The notes under the pieces: generated by a model | Told to the model about the DNA's origin: nothing | What the model saw: the letters and a program-made list of their open reading frames with translations, nothing else | The model's database searches: none | Program-made: the position numbers and the translations under genes | Part shown: positions 20,227 to 29,989 of the stretch, piece by piece | Numbering within the stretch: the stretch's first letter is position 1 | Layout: each line of letters starts with the position of its first letter | From: Sideroxydans sp. | GTDB taxonomy: Bacteria > Pseudomonadota > Gammaproteobacteria > Burkholderiales > Gallionellaceae | Direction of reading: 5' to 3' | Length of the DNA: 64,000 bases | NCBI GenBank assembly: GCA_028707175.1 | Contig: JAQTUV010000005.1 | Location: 124,001 to 188,000, forward strand

Positions 20227-22970
20227 TCGATCATCGTCCCGATCCCGACGCCTTGCTGGAGAAGGTGCAACGCGCCGAGGCGCAGCGCCGTCGCGGCCGC
20301 CTGAAGATATTCTTCGGCGCTTCCGCTGGCGTCGGCAAGACCTTCGGTATGTTGCTGGCCGCGCGCGAAAGGCGTGCGGAAGGCTTGGATGTGGTAGCCG
20401 GTTATGTGGAGACACACAAACGTGTCGAGACGCATCAATTGCTGGAAGGGCTGGAGATATTGCCGCCACGGCTGGTCGAGTATCGCAATACGCAGTTGCA
20501 AGAATTCGATCTGGATGCCGCGCTCAAGCGCCACCCTGCGCTGATCTTGGTAGACGAACTAGCGCATACCAACGCGCCGGGTTCGCGTCACCCCAAACGC
20601 TGGCAGGACGTGGAAGAGTTGCTGGATGCGGGCATCGATGTCTATACCGCGATCAACGTGCAACATATCGAGAGCCTCAACGATGTAGTGTCACAGATCA
20701 CCGGCATCCCCGTGTGGGAGACCGTACCGGATGCGGTATTGGAGAAGGCTGACGAGATCGAGTTGATCGACTTGCCGCCAGATGAACTGCTACAACGCTT
20801 GAAGGAAGGCAAGGTTTATCTGCCGCAGCAGGCAGAACGCGCGGCGCAGAACTTCTTTCGCAAAGGCAACTTGATCGCGCTGCGCGAACTGGCCTTGCGG
20901 CGCACCGCAGATCGTGTCGATGCGCAGATGCGCGACTATCGTGAAGACAATGCGATCAAAGATGTATGGCAAGTGAAGGAGCGGATATTGGCCTGTATCG
21001 GGCCGGGCGGATCGTCCGAGAACCTAGTGCGTGCCACCTATCGTCTAGCGCAACTGCTACGAGCGGAATGGATCGTGGTGTATGTCGAGACCACGAAGTT
21101 GCAGCACCTTTCCCGTGAACAGCGCGATGCCATATTACGCACGCTGAAACTGGCCGAGGAATTGGGTGCTGAGACGGTCACGCTGGGCGGACACCAACTG
21201 GCCGACGAAGTGATCGCGTATGCCCGCACCCGCAACGCCAGCCGCATCGTGCTGGGTAAGCCGACCTACGTTGGCTGGCGACGCTGGCTGCATGGCTCAT
21301 TGGTTGACACCATCGTGCGTCAGGCGGATGACATTGACATTCATGTGGTGGGCAAGGAATCCAACTTCCTAGCGCAGGCCAAGGCTACCCCCTATTTCTC
21401 GCGTAGTCGTCTGTATCTAGGCTTGGGAAGTGATGAGCAGCGTCCACTGCTCAAATGGCAGCCAGATTACCTCTGGGCGATCACAGCTTCGGCGATCAGC
21501 ACTGCGATCGCTTGGCTCATGTTCGAGCACGTCGATCTGGCCAACCTGATCATGGTCTATTTGTTGGGCGTGGTGGTGGTCGCAGCGCGTTATGGACGTG
21601 GCCCATCCGTGCTGGCTTCGGTGTTGAGCGTATTGCTGTTCGATGTTTTCTTCGTGCCGCCACGTTTCAGTATCGCCGTCTCGGATACGCAATATCTGAT
21701 CACCTTTGCCATCATGTTGCTAGTCGCATTGGTGATCAGCGGAATGACGGCAAACACCCGCCACCAAGCGAAGATCGCCGGGCTGCGTGAGCGTCGCATC
21801 ACCTCCTTGTATGCGCTGAGCCGTGAACTAGCCGCGACACGTGGCGAAGTTAACGTCCTGAACATTGCAGTAAAACATGTGGCAGATGTATTCGAGGCAC
21901 AGGCAGTCATCTTGTTGACCGATGCGAACGGGCACATCGTCTATCCTCGCGATGAGGGAGCGCCGCAGTCTGCCCACGGCAGCGATTTGAGCGTGGCGCA
22001 ATGGGTGTTCGATCATGGACAGATGGCGGGACAGGGAACGGATACGTTGCCCGGGGGCGACATGGTTTATCTGCCATTGACGGCACCGTCCGGCGTGAAG
22101 GGTGTGCTGGCCTTGTTGTCGCTCAATCCGAACCGACTTGCCCTGCCTGAGCAACAACGCCTGCTGGAGACCTTCACCAGTCAGATCGCACTTGCCTTAG
22201 AGCGAGTCAGGCTTGCAGCAGAAGCACATAACACGCAGTTGAAGATGGAGACCGAGCAACTACGCAATGCCTTGTTGTCGGCCATCTCGCACGACCTACG
22301 CACGCCGCTGGCCGCCATCGTCGGCGCATCCAGCAGCCTAGTACGCGACGGCGAACGCTTGCCAGTCCAAGCGCGCTATGAACTTAGCCAAGCCATCTAT
22401 GATGAGGCCACGCGTATGTCCGGGTTAGCCAACAACCTGCTGGACATGGCGCGCTTGCAGTCGGGCGGCGTAGTGCTGAACCGCCAATGGCAGCCGCTTG
22501 AAGAAGTCGTCGGTGGCGCACTGGCTGGAATGAGTGCGCGTTTGCTAGGCCATCCGGTCAGCGTCCGCTTGCCGCATGACCTACCGCTGGTCGAGATCGA
22601 CAGCATGTTGATCGAACGGGTGTTCGCCAACCTGCTAGAGAATGCGGTGAAATACACGCCCTCAGGCACGGCCATCAATATTTCAGCCGAGAGTAGCCTT
22701 GGCGAGGTGATCGTCACTGTTGCCGATCATGGACAGGGGATCCCGCTGGGCGAAGAAAAGCGCATCTTCGAGAAATTCCACCGTGTCGCCAATGAAGGCA
22801 ATCAGGGTGGTGCCGGACTGGGCTTGACTATCTGCCGTTCCATCGTGGAAGCACACTGCGGCAAGATATGGGCAGACAATACAAGTGAGGGCGGCGCAGC
22901 ATTCCATTTCGCATTACCCTTGGGTGAAGCCCCGCCCGAGATCGAACAGGAAGAGATCGCTGGATCATGA
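20223..22970 (+). CDS. kdpD: KdpD, potassium/osmotic sensor kinase
   Basis: The 915-residue sensor has the KdpD N-terminal domain with Walker A (GASAGVGKT, about residue 30) and DELAHTNAPGSRH, a universal-stress-like domain, four membrane helices (about 410-500), a GAF-like region, the phospho-accepting histidine in SAISHDLRTPLAAIVG (about 687) and a C-terminal ATPase domain (GAGLGLTICRSIVEAH). It phosphorylates KdpE under potassium limitation. It overlaps both neighbours by four bases. Confidence 0.96.
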   Translation: MIDHRPDPDALLEKVQRAEAQRRRGRLKIFFGASAGVGKTFGMLLAARERRAEGLDVVAGYVETHKRVETHQLLEGLEILPPRLVEYRNTQLQEFDLDAALKRHPALILVDELAHTNAPGSRHPKRWQDVEELLDAGIDVYTAINVQHIESLNDVVSQITGIPVWETVPDAVLEKADEIELIDLPPDELLQRLKEGKVYLPQQAERAAQNFFRKGNLIALRELALRRTADRVDAQMRDYREDNAIKDVWQVKERILACIGPGGSSENLVRATYRLAQLLRAEWIVVYVETTKLQHLSREQRDAILRTLKLAEELGAETVTLGGHQLADEVIAYARTRNASRIVLGKPTYVGWRRWLHGSLVDTIVRQADDIDIHVVGKESNFLAQAKATPYFSRSRLYLGLGSDEQRPLLKWQPDYLWAITASAISTAIAWLMFEHVDLANLIMVYLLGVVVVAARYGRGPSVLASVLSVLLFDVFFVPPRFSIAVSDTQYLITFAIMLLVALVISGMTANTRHQAKIAGLRERRITSLYALSRELAATRGEVNVLNIAVKHVADVFEAQAVILLTDANGHIVYPRDEGAPQSAHGSDLSVAQWVFDHGQMAGQGTDTLPGGDMVYLPLTAPSGVKGVLALLSLNPNRLALPEQQRLLETFTSQIALALERVRLAAEAHNTQLKMETEQLRNALLSAISHDLRTPLAAIVGASSSLVRDGERLPVQARYELSQAIYDEATRMSGLANNLLDMARLQSGGVVLNRQWQPLEEVVGGALAGMSARLLGHPVSVRLPHDLPLVEIDSMLIERVFANLLENAVKYTPSGTAINISAESSLGEVIVTVADHGQGIPLGEEKRIFEKFHRVANEGNQGGAGLGLTICRSIVEAHCGKIWADNTSEGGAAFHFALPLGEAPPEIEQEEIAGS

Positions 22971-23662
22971 ATCATTCCGCCACCATCATCGTTGTCGAAG
23001 ATGAAGCACAGATACGTCGCTTCTTGCGCTCGGCATTGGATACCGAGGGCTACCAAGTGGTCGAAGCTGAGACCGGCAAGCAGGGGTTAGCCGATGCTGC
23101 GACGCGCAAACCGGACTTGGTCATACTCGATCTAGGCTTACCCGACATGGATGGTATCGAGGTGGTGAAAGCGCTACGCACTTGGACATCTGTTCCTATC
23201 GTCATCCTCTCCGCACGTTCTCAGGAAAATGACAAGATCGCTGCACTAGATGCCGGTGCCGACGATTACCTTGTCAAACCATTCGGTGTCGGCGAATTGC
23301 TGGCCCGCATTCGTGTGGCGCTACGCCATGTGTCTTCGGTCGCGGGGGATGGGAATGAAGGACTCTTCGCCGTGGATGAGCTGAAGGTGGATATGATCCA
23401 TCGCAAGGTCATGGTCGGCGATGCGGAAGTACACCTTACCCCGATCGAATACCGCTTACTCACTGTGTTGATCAAACATGCGGGAAAGGTGCTGACGCAC
23501 CAAGCATTACTCAAGGAAGTGTGGGGGCCGAGTTATGTGGAGCGCGCCCACTACCTGCGCATCTACATGGGCAACCTGCGCCACAAGTTAGAAAAAGATC
23601 CCGCAAGGCCACGCTTCCTACTCACTGAGGTGGGTGTGGGTTATCGCTTGGCTGTCATCTGA
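22967..23662 (+). CDS. kdpE: KdpE, response regulator of kdp
   Basis: The 231-residue OmpR-type regulator has a receiver domain (VVEDEAQIRRFLRSAL; phospho-aspartate in VILDLGLPDMDG at about residue 54; LVKPFGVGELLARI) and a winged-helix DNA-binding domain (EYRLLTVLIKHAGKV, GVGYRLAV at the end). It activates kdpFABC. The start overlaps kdpD as ATGA. Confidence 0.96.
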   Translation: MNHSATIIVVEDEAQIRRFLRSALDTEGYQVVEAETGKQGLADAATRKPDLVILDLGLPDMDGIEVVKALRTWTSVPIVILSARSQENDKIAALDAGADDYLVKPFGVGELLARIRVALRHVSSVAGDGNEGLFAVDELKVDMIHRKVMVGDAEVHLTPIEYRLLTVLIKHAGKVLTHQALLKEVWGPSYVERAHYLRIYMGNLRHKLEKDPARPRFLLTEVGVGYRLAVI

Positions 23663-23718
23663 CCGCACAAGCCAAGCGGGAGATAACCATTTGTCCCTTT
23701 CGATCTCCCCTCGTTAAA

Positions 23719-23819
23719 TCAGACCGAATAAGATACTGCCGCACGATCGAATGCTTGTAACTGTGCGCTCATCTCGACACCTGACAATTCAACGTTCCAA
23801 TGGAAGGGTTTGAGCGCTC
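23719..23819 (-). pseudogene. Remnant copy of the 32144-33109 gene, internally deleted
   Basis: Read on the minus strand this encodes ALKPFHWNVELSGVEMSAQL then QAFDRA joined to AVSYSV and a stop. The intact gene at 32144-33109 has ALKPFHWNDELSGVEMSAQL, QAFDRA, then 45 further residues ending AAVPYSI. So this is the 3' end of a second copy with an internal deletion. It lies in the same orientation as the intact gene, on the other side of the formate module. Confidence 0.8.
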
Positions 23820-24012
23820 AGGTACTCGACCAGCCACGGCAGATTTTTACGCGTCAACGGTTCTCCACCCGTCAGGCTGATCTTGCTGACGCCCATCTCT
23901 ACAAATGTTCTGCCGACTTGCAGACATTTTCCCAGAGACAATATTTCACCGCGCGGCAGGAATCATATCTTCTCCACCATGCAGTAAGTGCAGCGAAAAT
24001 CGCAGCGGTCGA
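23819..24012 (-). pseudogene. moaA: moaA (GTP 3',8-cyclase) fragment
   Basis: The minus strand reads LIDRCDFRCTYCMVEKI, a TGA stop, FLPRGEILSLGKCLQVG, then MGVSKISLTGGEPLTRKNLPW and VEYLS. This is the radical-SAM CxxxCxxC region and SxTGGEP motif of MoaA. The rest of the gene is missing on both sides and a stop lies in frame, so it is dead. MoaA starts molybdopterin synthesis, which formate dehydrogenase needs. Confidence 0.82.
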
Positions 24013-24234
24013 TCAACCCACACTCTGCACCAGCGCCAGCGCATCGCGCACGATGGGCGACAACTCCGCATCGCCGCATTGGACGATGTGCTGGTGCAAC
24101 TCGTTACGCATGCGCGGCTCCCAATTCCTCTGGATATGCGCGGCGATATCCTTTACCGCCTGCTCACGGTTGGGCATGGCCTCAAAAAAGGTGCCTATCT
24201 GGTTAGCCATCCTGATCAAGTTGGCGGGATTCAT
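24013..24234 (-). CDS. fdsD: Formate dehydrogenase delta subunit
   Basis: The 73-residue protein starts MNPANLIRMANQIGTFFEAMP and contains AVKDIAAHIQRNWEPRMRNEL, the FdsD/delta-subunit pattern. This small subunit goes with NAD-dependent, molybdenum-containing soluble formate dehydrogenases. It overlaps fdhD by four bases. The moaA remnant begins immediately after its stop. Confidence 0.9.
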   Translation of the reverse strand: MNPANLIRMANQIGTFFEAMPNREQAVKDIAAHIQRNWEPRMRNELHQHIVQCGDAELSPIVRDALALVQSVG

Positions 24235-25040
24235 GTCGTGATTCCTTGCAGTCGTTGCGTATGGGTGTAGATCGTGCAGTTTGAGCCGCGCAAAAAACCC
24301 ACCAAAGTTAAATTATGCTTTTCCGCCAAGCGTATCGCTGCCGCTGTTGGTGCCGAGACTGCAGCGAGGATACCGTAACCTAGCGCTGCTGATTTCTGCA
24401 CCATCTCAAAACTGGCGCGGCTAGTGATGAGCAGCGCACCTTCGGGTTTTGCATCCACCGCTGCCAGCGCGCCCAGCGTCTTGTCTAGCGCGTTATGGCG
24501 GCCTACATCTTCGCGCACGTGGCTGATACTTCCATCACTCGCCACATGGCAGGCGGCATGCACTGCACCCGTGGACATTTGCAGCACCTGCTGCGCAGGC
24601 AAGCGATGCATGCCTTCACTTATCGCCGCCAATGGAAAGACATTTCCGTCAGCCACAGGCGCTAGCTCACGCATCACTTGCGTCAGACTTTCCGCACCGC
24701 ACAAGCCGCAACCGGTGCGCCCAGCCAGACTGCGCCGCCGTTCCTTGAGTCTAGCAAAAGCGCCACCCGCGATCTTCAGGTGAAGGGTGATGCCCGCCTC
24801 AGCTTCTTCGATCTCGATATCGAACACCTCGCTGCGCCGCGTGACGATGCCCTCGGTCAGACTGAATCCCAGCGCAAAATCCTCAAGATCAGAGGGGGTG
24901 GCCAGCATCACCGTGTGCGAGATGCCGTTGTACTCGAAAGCGACCGGCACTTCTTCGGCGATTGTGTCGGATTGCGGCGCACATCCCGGGCGATGCACTT
25001 CCATCTGCACCTTTGATTGGATCTGTTCCACCGTGATCAT
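24231..25040 (-). CDS. fdhD: FdhD, formate dehydrogenase sulfurtransferase
   Basis: The 269-residue protein carries the CxxC motif in GRTGCGLCGAESLTQV (about residue 115) and the FdhD stretch HVREDVGRHNALDKTLG (about residue 176), then SRASFEMVQKSA. FdhD transfers sulfur from IscS to the molybdenum cofactor, essential for formate dehydrogenase activity. The start overlaps the fdsA stop as ATGA, so the two are made together. Confidence 0.95.
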   Translation of the reverse strand: MITVEQIQSKVQMEVHRPGCAPQSDTIAEEVPVAFEYNGISHTVMLATPSDLEDFALGFSLTEGIVTRRSEVFDIEIEEAEAGITLHLKIAGGAFARLKERRRSLAGRTGCGLCGAESLTQVMRELAPVADGNVFPLAAISEGMHRLPAQQVLQMSTGAVHAACHVASDGSISHVREDVGRHNALDKTLGALAAVDAKPEGALLITSRASFEMVQKSAALGYGILAAVSAPTAAAIRLAEKHNLTLVGFLRGSNCTIYTHTQRLQGITT

Positions 25041-27874
25041 TTGGCAGCCGCGACCGCCAACAGGCGACGCTGTTCCCTGTCTTCACGCACATTGCGCTTC
25101 TGCCATTCCGACGGCTGGTCGACCTGCACCAGTTGCACCGCTGTCACCTTGTATTCGGGGCAATTGGTCGCCCAATCCGAGTTGTCGGTGGTGATGACGT
25201 TGGCGCCGGACTCGGGGAAGTGGAAGGTGGTGTAGACCACGCCGGGTTGCACACGCTCGGTGACGGTGGCACGCAGCACGGTGTCGCCCGCCCGCGACTG
25301 GATACCGACCCAGTCGCCATCCTTGATGCCGCGTTCATTGGCGTCGTGTGGGTGGATCTCCAGCACATCCTCGCTGTAGAACTGCACGTTCTCGGTGCGC
25401 CGTGTCTGCGCGCCGACGTTGTACTGCGACAGGATGCGGCCGGTGGTGAGCAGCAGCGGGAAGCGCGGCGTGACCTTCTCGTCGGTCGGCACGTATTGTG
25501 TATTCATGAAGCGGCCCTTGCCGCGCACAAAACCGTTCACATGCATCAGCGGCGTACCGTCGGGCGACTTGTCGTTGCACGGCCATTGCACGCTGCCCAT
25601 GCGTTCCAGCTTGTCGTAGTTGACCCCGGCAAAGGTCGGCGTCAGACGCGCGATCTCGTCCATGATCTGCGACGGGTGTTCGTAATGCATCGGGTAACCG
25701 AGCGCATTCGCCAACGCCATTGTCGTTTCCCAATCCGCCTTGCCAGACAGCGGCGGCATGGCCTTGCGTACCCGCGAGATGCGGCGCTCGGCGTTGGTGA
25801 AGGTGCCGTCTTTTTCTAGGAAGGAAGCGCCGGGCAAGAACACATGCGCGTACTTGGCCGTTTCGTTGAGAAATAGATCTTGCACCACCACGCATTCCAT
25901 CGCGGCCAGCGCGGCCTGCACATGCTGCGTGTTGGGATCGGACTGTGCGGGGTCTTCGCCCTGGCAGTAGAGCCCCTTGAACCCGCCGTCGAGTGCGGCT
26001 TCCAGCATGTTGGGGATGCGCAATCCCGGTTCGGCTTGCAGGCTCACGCCCCACGCTTTTTCAAATAGCTCGCGCGTGGCGGCATCGGACACGTGGCGGT
26101 AGCCGGGGAAAATATCCGGGAAGCCGCCCATGTCGCAGGAGCCCTGCACGTTGTTCTGCCCGCGCAACGGATTCACGCCCACACCTTCGCGCCCGACGTT
26201 GCCGGTCGCCATGGCGAGGTTGGCGATGGCGATCACCGCCGTCGAGCCTTGCGAATGTTCGGTCACGCCAAGACCGTAGAAGATGGCCGCGTTGCCGCCG
26301 GTCGCATACAAACGCGCCGCTGCACGTATTTCGGCGGCGGGGACACCGGTGACGGCTTCCATCGCTTCGGGCGAATTGGCGGGACGCGCGGCGAACTCGC
26401 GCCAATCGGCAAAGGCCTGCGTCTCACAACGCTCGGCGATGAATTGTTCGTTGATCAGTCCTTCCGTCACGATCACATGCGCCAATGCCGAGAGCATGGC
26501 GACGTTGGTGCCGGGGCGCAATTTCAGATGGTGCGTGGCGCGCGCATGAGGGGCGTTCACCATGTCGATCTCGCGCGGGTCGATCACGATGAGTTTCGCG
26601 CCCTCGCGCACGCGCTTCTTGAGACGCGCACCGACCACCGGATGCCCTTCGGTAGGATTGATGCCGATCAGCAACAGCACATCGGCTTTTTCCAGAGACT
26701 TGAACGTCTGCGTACCCGCCGACGTACCCAGCGTCTGGCCGAGGCCGTAGCCGGTGGGCGCATGGCACACACGCGCGCAGGTGTCGACGTTGTTGTTGCC
26801 GAAGGCGGCGCGCACCAGCTTCTGCACCAGATAATCTTCCTCGTTGGTACAGCGACTGGACACCAGCGCGCCGATGGAATTCTTGCCGTATTTATCTTGG
26901 ATGCGGCGGAACTCTTTCGCGGCGTGGGCGAAGGCCTCCTCCCACGACACTTCGCGCCACGGGTCGCTGGTCTTGGCACGTATCATCGGCTTGGTGATAC
27001 GGTCCTTGTGCGTCGCATAGCCCCACGCGAAACGGCCTTTGACACAGGAATGCCCCTCGTTCGCTTTGCCGTCTTTCCACGGCACCATGCGCACTACCTC
27101 GCTGCCTTTCATCTCGGCCTTGAAACCACAGCCGACGCCGCAGTAAGCGCAGGTGGTGGTCACATCATGCTCGGCCTGACCTTTGGCGATCACCGATTTT
27201 TCCATCAGCGTCGCCGTCGGGCAGGCATTCACGCACGCACCGCAGGAGACACAATCCGACTCCATGAAGCTGTCACTCTGCCCAGCCGTCACGCGCGACT
27301 CGAAACCGCGACCGGAGATGGTCAGCGCGAATGTTCCCTGCTGTTCCTCGCAAGCACGCACGCAACGATTGCACACGATGCACTTGGCCGGATCGTAAGT
27401 GAAGTAAGGGTTCGATTCATCTTTCTTCACGTCGGTGAAATGGTTGGCACCCGCCATGCCATAGCGCACTTCGCGCAGACCGACTGCACCCGCCATCGTT
27501 TGCAGTTCGCAGTTGCCGTTGGCGGCGCAGGTGAGGCAGTCGAGCGGATGGTCGGAGATATACAGCTCCATCACATTGCGGCGCAGGTCGGCCAGCTTGG
27601 GCGTTTGCGTCTTCACCTTCATGCCCGCCTCTACCGGCGTAGTGCATGAAGACGGATAGCCGCGACGACCTTCGACTTCCACCAGACACAAGCGGCAGGA
27701 GCCGAACGGCGCGAGCGAATCGGTGGCACACAGTTTTGGGATCATCACGCCCGCTTTGACGGCGGCACGCATGACCGAAGTGCCCGCAGGGACAGTGACG
27801 GCGACGCCGTCGATGTTGAGGGTGACTTCGCGGTCGGAGGTGACGGCGGGGGTGCCGTAGTCGAGTTCGTTCAT
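25037..27874 (-). CDS. fdsA: NAD-dependent formate dehydrogenase alpha subunit
   Basis: The 945-residue catalytic subunit has an N-terminal 2Fe-2S domain (FGSCRLCLVEVEG), a HxxxCxxCxxxxxC cluster motif (HPLDCLTCAANGNC), two 4Fe-4S motifs (CIVCNRCVRACEE and CVSCGACVNACP), then the molybdopterin domain with its own 4Fe-4S (CAYCGVGCGF) and the molybdenum-ligand cysteine in RVCHAPTGYG (about residue 370). It oxidises formate to carbon dioxide. Length matches Fds-type enzymes. It is cytoplasmic: no Tat signal is seen. Confidence 0.96.
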   Translation of the reverse strand: MNELDYGTPAVTSDREVTLNIDGVAVTVPAGTSVMRAAVKAGVMIPKLCATDSLAPFGSCRLCLVEVEGRRGYPSSCTTPVEAGMKVKTQTPKLADLRRNVMELYISDHPLDCLTCAANGNCELQTMAGAVGLREVRYGMAGANHFTDVKKDESNPYFTYDPAKCIVCNRCVRACEEQQGTFALTISGRGFESRVTAGQSDSFMESDCVSCGACVNACPTATLMEKSVIAKGQAEHDVTTTCAYCGVGCGFKAEMKGSEVVRMVPWKDGKANEGHSCVKGRFAWGYATHKDRITKPMIRAKTSDPWREVSWEEAFAHAAKEFRRIQDKYGKNSIGALVSSRCTNEEDYLVQKLVRAAFGNNNVDTCARVCHAPTGYGLGQTLGTSAGTQTFKSLEKADVLLLIGINPTEGHPVVGARLKKRVREGAKLIVIDPREIDMVNAPHARATHHLKLRPGTNVAMLSALAHVIVTEGLINEQFIAERCETQAFADWREFAARPANSPEAMEAVTGVPAAEIRAAARLYATGGNAAIFYGLGVTEHSQGSTAVIAIANLAMATGNVGREGVGVNPLRGQNNVQGSCDMGGFPDIFPGYRHVSDAATRELFEKAWGVSLQAEPGLRIPNMLEAALDGGFKGLYCQGEDPAQSDPNTQHVQAALAAMECVVVQDLFLNETAKYAHVFLPGASFLEKDGTFTNAERRISRVRKAMPPLSGKADWETTMALANALGYPMHYEHPSQIMDEIARLTPTFAGVNYDKLERMGSVQWPCNDKSPDGTPLMHVNGFVRGKGRFMNTQYVPTDEKVTPRFPLLLTTGRILSQYNVGAQTRRTENVQFYSEDVLEIHPHDANERGIKDGDWVGIQSRAGDTVLRATVTERVQPGVVYTTFHFPESGANVITTDNSDWATNCPEYKVTAVQLVQVDQPSEWQKRNVREDREQRRLLAVAAAK

Positions 27875-27908
27875 ATCAAACCTTTAATTGCAAATAAGCC
27901 GATCTGCT

Positions 27909-28023
27909 CCCTTCCCCCGCAAGCGGGGGAAGGGCTGGGGATGAGGGTCTGTGGGCTCAATCTAAATTGGATTCGCATCACCGCCCCTCACCCCAACCCC
28001 TCTCCCGCTTGCGGGAGAGGGGC
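27909..28023. repeat. Palindromic repeat, family A, at fdsB 3' end
   Basis: CCCTTCCCCCGC/GCGGGGGAAGGG hairpin, CTGGGGATGAGGG, middle part, then CCCTCACCCC and CCTCTCCCGC/GCGGGAGAGG. The fdsB reading frame runs into it and takes its last residues and stop codon from it. Confidence 0.87.
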
Positions 28024-29523
28024 TTTAACGGCAGAGAAATCCTCCGCAAAATGATTCAGCGCCGATAACACCGGGTACGGCGTCATGCCACCCATCGCGC
28101 ACATCGAGCCGTAGGTCATGGTGTCGCACAGATCGCGCAACAACGGGATTTGTTCGGTGGCACCGGCGCGGATGCGGTCAATCACTTCGACGCCGCGCGT
28201 GGAGCCGATACGGCACGGCGTACATTTGCCGCAGGATTCGAGCGCACAGAATTGCATGGCATAACGTGCCTGTTTGGCCATATCGACGGTGTCGTCGAAC
28301 GCCACGATGCCGCCGTGACCAAGCACCGCACCGACTGCTGCGAAAGCTTCGTAGTCGAGTACGGTGTCGAATTGAGATTCGGGTAGATAGGCACCAAGCG
28401 GTCCGCCCACTTGCACCGCGCGCAACGGACGGCCGGAACGTGAGCCGCCGCCGTAGTCGTACAGCAATTCGCGCAGAGTCGCGCCGAACGGGATTTCGAC
28501 CAGTCCGCCAAACTTGATGTTGCCCGCCAACTGGAACGGCAACGTGCCGCGCGAACGGCCCACGCCGAGGTCGCGGTAAAACGCCGCGCCCTGCGCGAGG
28601 ATGTCCGGCACGCTGGCAAAGGTGATGACGTTGTTGATGACGGTGGGCTGGCCGAACAAACCAGAGATGGCGGGCAGCGGCGGTTTGCTGCGCACGATGC
28701 CGCGACGGCCTTCGATGCTTTCCAGCAACGCGGTCTCTTCGCCGCATACATAAGCCCCTGCCCCCATGCGTACTTCGATGCTGAAATCGCCCAGCCAGTC
28801 GCCCGCATCTTTCAATGCCGCATTCAACGCGGCGATGGCATGCGGATATTCGGAGCGCACATAGATGTAGCCTTTATTCGCACCGACCGCGAGACCAGCA
28901 ATCGCCATACCTTCGAGCAGGCAGTACGGATCGCCTTCCATCAGCATGCGGTCGGAGAAGGTGCCGGAGTCACCCTCGTCGGCGTTGCACACGATGTATT
29001 TTTGTGTGGCGGTTGTATCGAGTACGGTCTTCCACTTGATGCCGGTGGGGAAAGCTGCACCGCCACGTCCGCGCAGGCCGGAGTCGGTGACTTGTTGCAC
29101 GATGGCAGCCGGTGCCAGCTTGCGCGCGCGCGCCAAGCCTTTACCCCCGCCTTGTGCCAGATAGTCGGACAACGAGCGCGGATCGACGATGCCGACACGG
29201 CGCAGGCTGACGCGCTGCTGTTTGGCAAGATAGGGCAACGTTTCGATGTCACCCAGACGCAGGGCATGTTTGTCGCCCTGCAAGAATTTTGCAGCGAATA
29301 GTTCCGGCACATCGGCCTTTGTCACCGGGCCATAGGCCACGCGTCCTTGTGCGGTGACAACCTCGACCAACGGCTCCAGCCAGAACAGTCCTCGCGAACC
29401 GTTACGCACGATATCGATCTTGATGTTGCGTTGCATCGCTTCGGCTGTGATCGCATCTGCGACCGCATCCGCCCCCATGGCCAGCGCGGCGGCATCGCCG
29501 GGAATATAAATGGTGATACTCAT
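27988..29523 (-). CDS. fdsB: NAD-dependent formate dehydrogenase beta subunit
   Basis: The 511-residue NuoF-like subunit binds FMN, NAD and one 4Fe-4S cluster: SGLRGRGGAAFPTGIKWK (about 170), CNADEGDSGTFSDR, AYVCGEETALLESIEGRRG, and the cluster motif ESCGKCTPCRIGSTRG near residue 430. It passes electrons from FdsA to NAD. The last dozen residues ([10 protein letters not shown]) are encoded by the family A repeat. The start overlaps the fdsG stop by four bases. Confidence 0.95.
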   Translation of the reverse strand: MSITIYIPGDAAALAMGADAVADAITAEAMQRNIKIDIVRNGSRGLFWLEPLVEVVTAQGRVAYGPVTKADVPELFAAKFLQGDKHALRLGDIETLPYLAKQQRVSLRRVGIVDPRSLSDYLAQGGGKGLARARKLAPAAIVQQVTDSGLRGRGGAAFPTGIKWKTVLDTTATQKYIVCNADEGDSGTFSDRMLMEGDPYCLLEGMAIAGLAVGANKGYIYVRSEYPHAIAALNAALKDAGDWLGDFSIEVRMGAGAYVCGEETALLESIEGRRGIVRSKPPLPAISGLFGQPTVINNVITFASVPDILAQGAAFYRDLGVGRSRGTLPFQLAGNIKFGGLVEIPFGATLRELLYDYGGGSRSGRPLRAVQVGGPLGAYLPESQFDTVLDYEAFAAVGAVLGHGGIVAFDDTVDMAKQARYAMQFCALESCGKCTPCRIGSTRGVEVIDRIRAGATEQIPLLRDLCDTMTYGSMCAMGGMTPYPVLSALNHFAEDFSAVKAPLPQAGEGLG

Positions 29524-29957
29524 TTCTTGACTCCCAACCCGTTCATCAGCGCGTCGAACTTCTGCGGCGTGACATGCGCATGCAGTTCATCTTCGCCGAT
29601 CAGCACAGCGGGGCCGATGGAACATAGCCCTAGGCAGTACACCGGCTCCAGTGTGACATCGGCACCCTGCAGACGTTTGGCAGCATGTGCGGCCAGCGCT
29701 TCGCTGCCGTTAGCTTGGCAGGCTTCCGCGCAGCATAGTTGCACGACATGCTTGCCCGGCGGTGTCTGGCGGAAGTGGTGGTAATAGGTGATAACGCCAT
29801 GCACTTCGGCTCGCGACAGGTTGAGTTGTTTCGCGATCAGGGGCACCGCTTCTTCCGGCACATAGCCTAAGGCATGCTGAATATCGTGCAAGATGGGCAG
29901 CAGTGCGCCATCCTTGCCTTTGTGTGTGTCGAAGATGGGTTGCAGCTTTGTATTCAT
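29520..29957 (-). CDS. fdsG: NAD-dependent formate dehydrogenase gamma subunit
   Basis: The 145-residue NuoE-like subunit has a thioredoxin-fold 2Fe-2S domain: CCAEACQANG followed by CLGLCSIGPA. It transfers electrons within the Fds complex. It is the first structural gene of the fdsGBA-fdhD-fdsD unit, with CAGGAATC before its start. Confidence 0.94.
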   Translation of the reverse strand: MNTKLQPIFDTHKGKDGALLPILHDIQHALGYVPEEAVPLIAKQLNLSRAEVHGVITYYHHFRQTPPGKHVVQLCCAEACQANGSEALAAHAAKRLQGADVTLEPVYCLGLCSIGPAVLIGEDELHAHVTPQKFDALMNGLGVKK

Positions 29958-29989
29958 GGCGATGATTCCTGTTTTCTAATTCAAACCCC

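Noticed and set aside
23819-24012. Reading the radical-SAM fragment as NifB
   Set aside because: The order RCDFRCTYCM and SLTGGEP fits MoaA; NifB has a different cysteine pattern.
26093-27649. Long open frame of about 518 codons on the plus strand
   Set aside because: It is antisense to fdsA, whose domains and cysteine motifs are intact; GC-rich codon use opens the opposite frame.
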